NCBI GenBank assembly: GCA_030043175.1
Contig: JASHYD010000304.1
Coordinates: 1-7,454, forward strand
DNA length: 7,454 bases
Reading direction: 5' to 3'
Source: Xanthobacteraceae bacterium
Lineage (GTDB): Bacteria; Pseudomonadota; Alphaproteobacteria; Rhizobiales; Xanthobacteraceae
Part shown: piece after piece, positions 6,460 to 7,454 of the stretch
How positions within the stretch are numbered: position 1 is the stretch's first letter
Layout: every line of letters begins with the position of its first letter
Made by a program: the position numbers and the translations under genes
The notes under the pieces: generated by a model
Told to the model about the DNA's origin: nothing
Seen by the model: only the letters and a program-made list of their open reading frames with translations
Databases searched by the model: none

Positions 6460-6486
6460 CCCGGATGAAGCGACGCGTAATCCGGG
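6460..6486. repeat. REP-like palindrome between permease and D-carbamoylase genes
   Basis: CCCGGAT (6460-6466) and ATCCGGG (6480-6486) form a perfect 7-bp stem with a 13-base loop (GAAGCGACGCGTA). From memory, short intergenic palindromes of the form AGCCCGGAT-n-ATCCGGG occur many times in Bradyrhizobium-type genomes, like enterobacterial REP elements. Here one lies in the 116-bp gap between two same-strand genes, where such elements often act as mRNA 3'-end stabilisers or attenuators. Copy number cannot be judged from this window, so the repeat status is inferred. A short tandem TCATTTCG/TCATTTCG (6435-6450) lies next to it, near the ribosome binding site of the downstream gene. Confidence 0.5.
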
Positions 6487-6540
6487 GTCGTCAGGCCACG
6501 CAGCTTGCCCCCGCACTGCGCTTCCATGCGGGCTGCGCGC

Positions 6541-7206
6541 CTATTCGCCGACTCGATGCTCCAGCCGGCTCATCAGCCGCACCACCGGCCACAGCAGGAC
6601 GAGATAGACCAATGCCGCAAACACGATGGGCGAAGAATTATAGGTCAACGAACGCGCCATGTCGGCCGAATAGAGCATTTCAGGAAGGGCGACCACGCTG
6701 GCGAGCGAGGTGAGCTTGACCACCTCCACGGTGTTGGAGACAAGGTCCGGCAGTACGTTGCGGACCGCCTGGGGGATCACGACATGGGCCATAGTCTGCC
6801 ACGCGGTGAGACCGGTGGAGCGAGCGGCCTCGCGCTGACCGGCGCCCACGCTGTCGAGGCCGGCGCGGTAAATCTCGCCATAATACGCCGAATTGTTGAG
6901 AAAGAAGGCGACGCAGACCGAGGCGAACGGCGACAGCCGCAGGCCGGCGAAGGGAAGCCCGGCGTGAACGAAGATGAGCAGGACAAGCGGCGGCACGGCG
7001 CGCAAGATGTCTATCAGGAGCGCCACGATGAAGCGAACGCCACGCGAATGGGCTCTGCCGGCGAGCGCCACCATGAGGCCTCCGGCGAGGCCGAGCGGCA
7101 CCACCGCGGCGCAGACCAGCAGGGTCATGCCAAGGCCCCGCAGAATCAGCGGCGCGGCTTGCACCATGATGTCGATGTCGAAGAACTGTCGGAGCATCGC
7201 GTCCAT
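6541..7206 (-). CDS. Polar amino acid ABC transporter permease (HisM/GlnP family)
   Basis: An inner-membrane permease subunit (221 aa, usual length for this family) that pairs with a second permease and two ATPases to import an amino acid or similar small polar compound delivered by a periplasmic binding protein. About five hydrophobic segments are visible (roughly residues 19-48, 58-80, 92-106, a short one around 165-180, and 193-212). The EAA loop that contacts the ATPase is at about 126-149: EAARSTGLTAWQTMAHVVIP then QAVR. NNSAYYGEIYRAGL before it is a family signature. The ATG at 7206-7204 overlaps the TGA of the preceding permease gene by one base (TGATG), so the two are probably translationally coupled. 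Two permeases plus the adjacent D-carbamoylase suggest uptake of a hydantoin, an N-carbamoyl amino acid or an amino acid; the substrate is inference. Confidence 0.93.
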   Translation of the reverse strand: MDAMLRQFFDIDIMVQAAPLILRGLGMTLLVCAAVVPLGLAGGLMVALAGRAHSRGVRFIVALLIDILRAVPPLVLLIFVHAGLPFAGLRLSPFASVCVAFFLNNSAYYGEIYRAGLDSVGAGQREAARSTGLTAWQTMAHVVIPQAVRNVLPDLVSNTVEVVKLTSLASVVALPEMLYSADMARSLTYNSSPIVFAALVYLVLLWPVVRLMSRLEHRVGE

Positions 7207-7454
7207 CAGACGCGTCTCCAGGCAAACCGGGTCTCGATATAGCGCCCGGCGGCCACCACCGGTACGAACAGAACGAGATAGGCGATCGCCGCCATCATGA
7301 GCGGGGTGGCGTTGAATGAGAAGCTTTCCGCGGTCGTCGCCTGGTTGAGGATTTCCGGCACGCCGATCACGGTTCCCAGCGCAGTATTCTTGGTAATGGC
7401 GATGGTGCGGTTCGTCAGCGGCGGCACCGTGAGCCGCACCGCCTGGGGCAGGAT
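7206..7454 (-). CDS. Polar amino acid ABC transporter permease, C-terminal part (5' end off right edge)
   Basis: Only the last 82 codons are inside the window; the frame is open through 7454 and the stop is TGA at 7208-7206. It begins within the EAA loop (ILPQAVRLTVPPL) and continues with NTALGTVIGVPEILNQ and a final hydrophobic helix (about the region PLMMAAIAYLVLFVPVVAAG). It therefore aligns with the same region of the downstream permease (LTSLASVVALPEMLYS). The two are the paralogous halves of one heterodimeric transporter channel of the HisQ/HisM type. The one-base overlap with the next start codon indicates one operon. The binding protein and ATPase genes are not in view and would be expected beyond 7454. 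The frame contains GTG at 7439, but that is an internal valine, not a start. Confidence 0.9.
   Translation of the reverse strand: MLPQAVRLTVPPLTNRTIAITKNTALGTVIGVPEILNQATTAESFSFNATPLMMAAIAYLVLFVPVVAAGRYIETRFAWRRV

Noticed and set aside
5549..6607. 352-codon open plus-strand frame.
   Set aside because: It is antisense to the D-carbamoylase, whose catalytic motifs are intact on the minus strand, and its product resembles no protein.
6505..7242. 245-codon open plus-strand frame rich in His, Arg, Asp and Glu.
   Set aside because: It is antisense to the permease; the composition is the usual antisense of hydrophobic membrane-protein codons.
1..7454. CRISPR array, tRNA or rRNA gene, toxin-antitoxin pair, phage genes.
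   Set aside because: I looked for regularly spaced repeats, tRNA cloverleaf arms and familiar small-protein pairs and saw none; the only mobile-element trace is the TnpB-like stub.

Overview
The window looks like a piece of a high-GC alphaproteobacterial chromosome, most like the Bradyrhizobium/Rhodopseudomonas group. This rests on base composition, G/C-rich third codon positions, the kinds of genes present and a CCCGGAT...ATCCGGG palindrome of a type I associate with those genomes. It is a judgement from reading, not from a search.

Left edge (1-905, minus strand): the N-terminal 301 codons of an RND-efflux periplasmic adaptor of the MdtA type. It runs off the left edge, where the inner-membrane pump gene would be expected.

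Middle left (906-3136): about 2.2 kb of poorly organised DNA. It holds one convincing small gene of unknown function (2017-2262, plus), the truncated N-terminus of a TnpB-like IS200/IS605 OrfB protein (2481-2681, minus), a coding-like frame without a start codon and with an internal stop (1206-1710, plus), a few short coding-like scraps and several hairpins. It reads as a decayed accessory stretch separating two functional loci.

Right part (3137-7454): a compact hydantoin/N-carbamoyl amino acid utilisation locus. A dihydropyrimidinase/hydantoinase (3137-4603, minus) is divergent from an Asp/Glu-hydantoin racemase (4763-5425, plus) across a 159-bp spacer with a 16-bp inverted repeat. The racemase converges on an N-carbamoyl-D-amino acid hydrolase (5498-6424, minus). 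Upstream of that hydrolase on the same strand lie two overlapping permease genes of a polar amino acid ABC transporter (6541-7206, and 7206 to beyond the right edge). Together the enzymes would racemise a 5-substituted hydantoin, open the ring to an N-carbamoyl amino acid, and remove the carbamoyl group to give the D-amino acid, CO2 and ammonia. The transporter presumably imports a related substrate. All metal ligands and catalytic residues I could look for are present.

I found no CRISPR array, tRNA, rRNA or recognisable riboswitch. I do not see a clearly new biological system. The most interesting content is the complete three-enzyme set linked to an amino acid ABC transporter, and the degraded region beside it.
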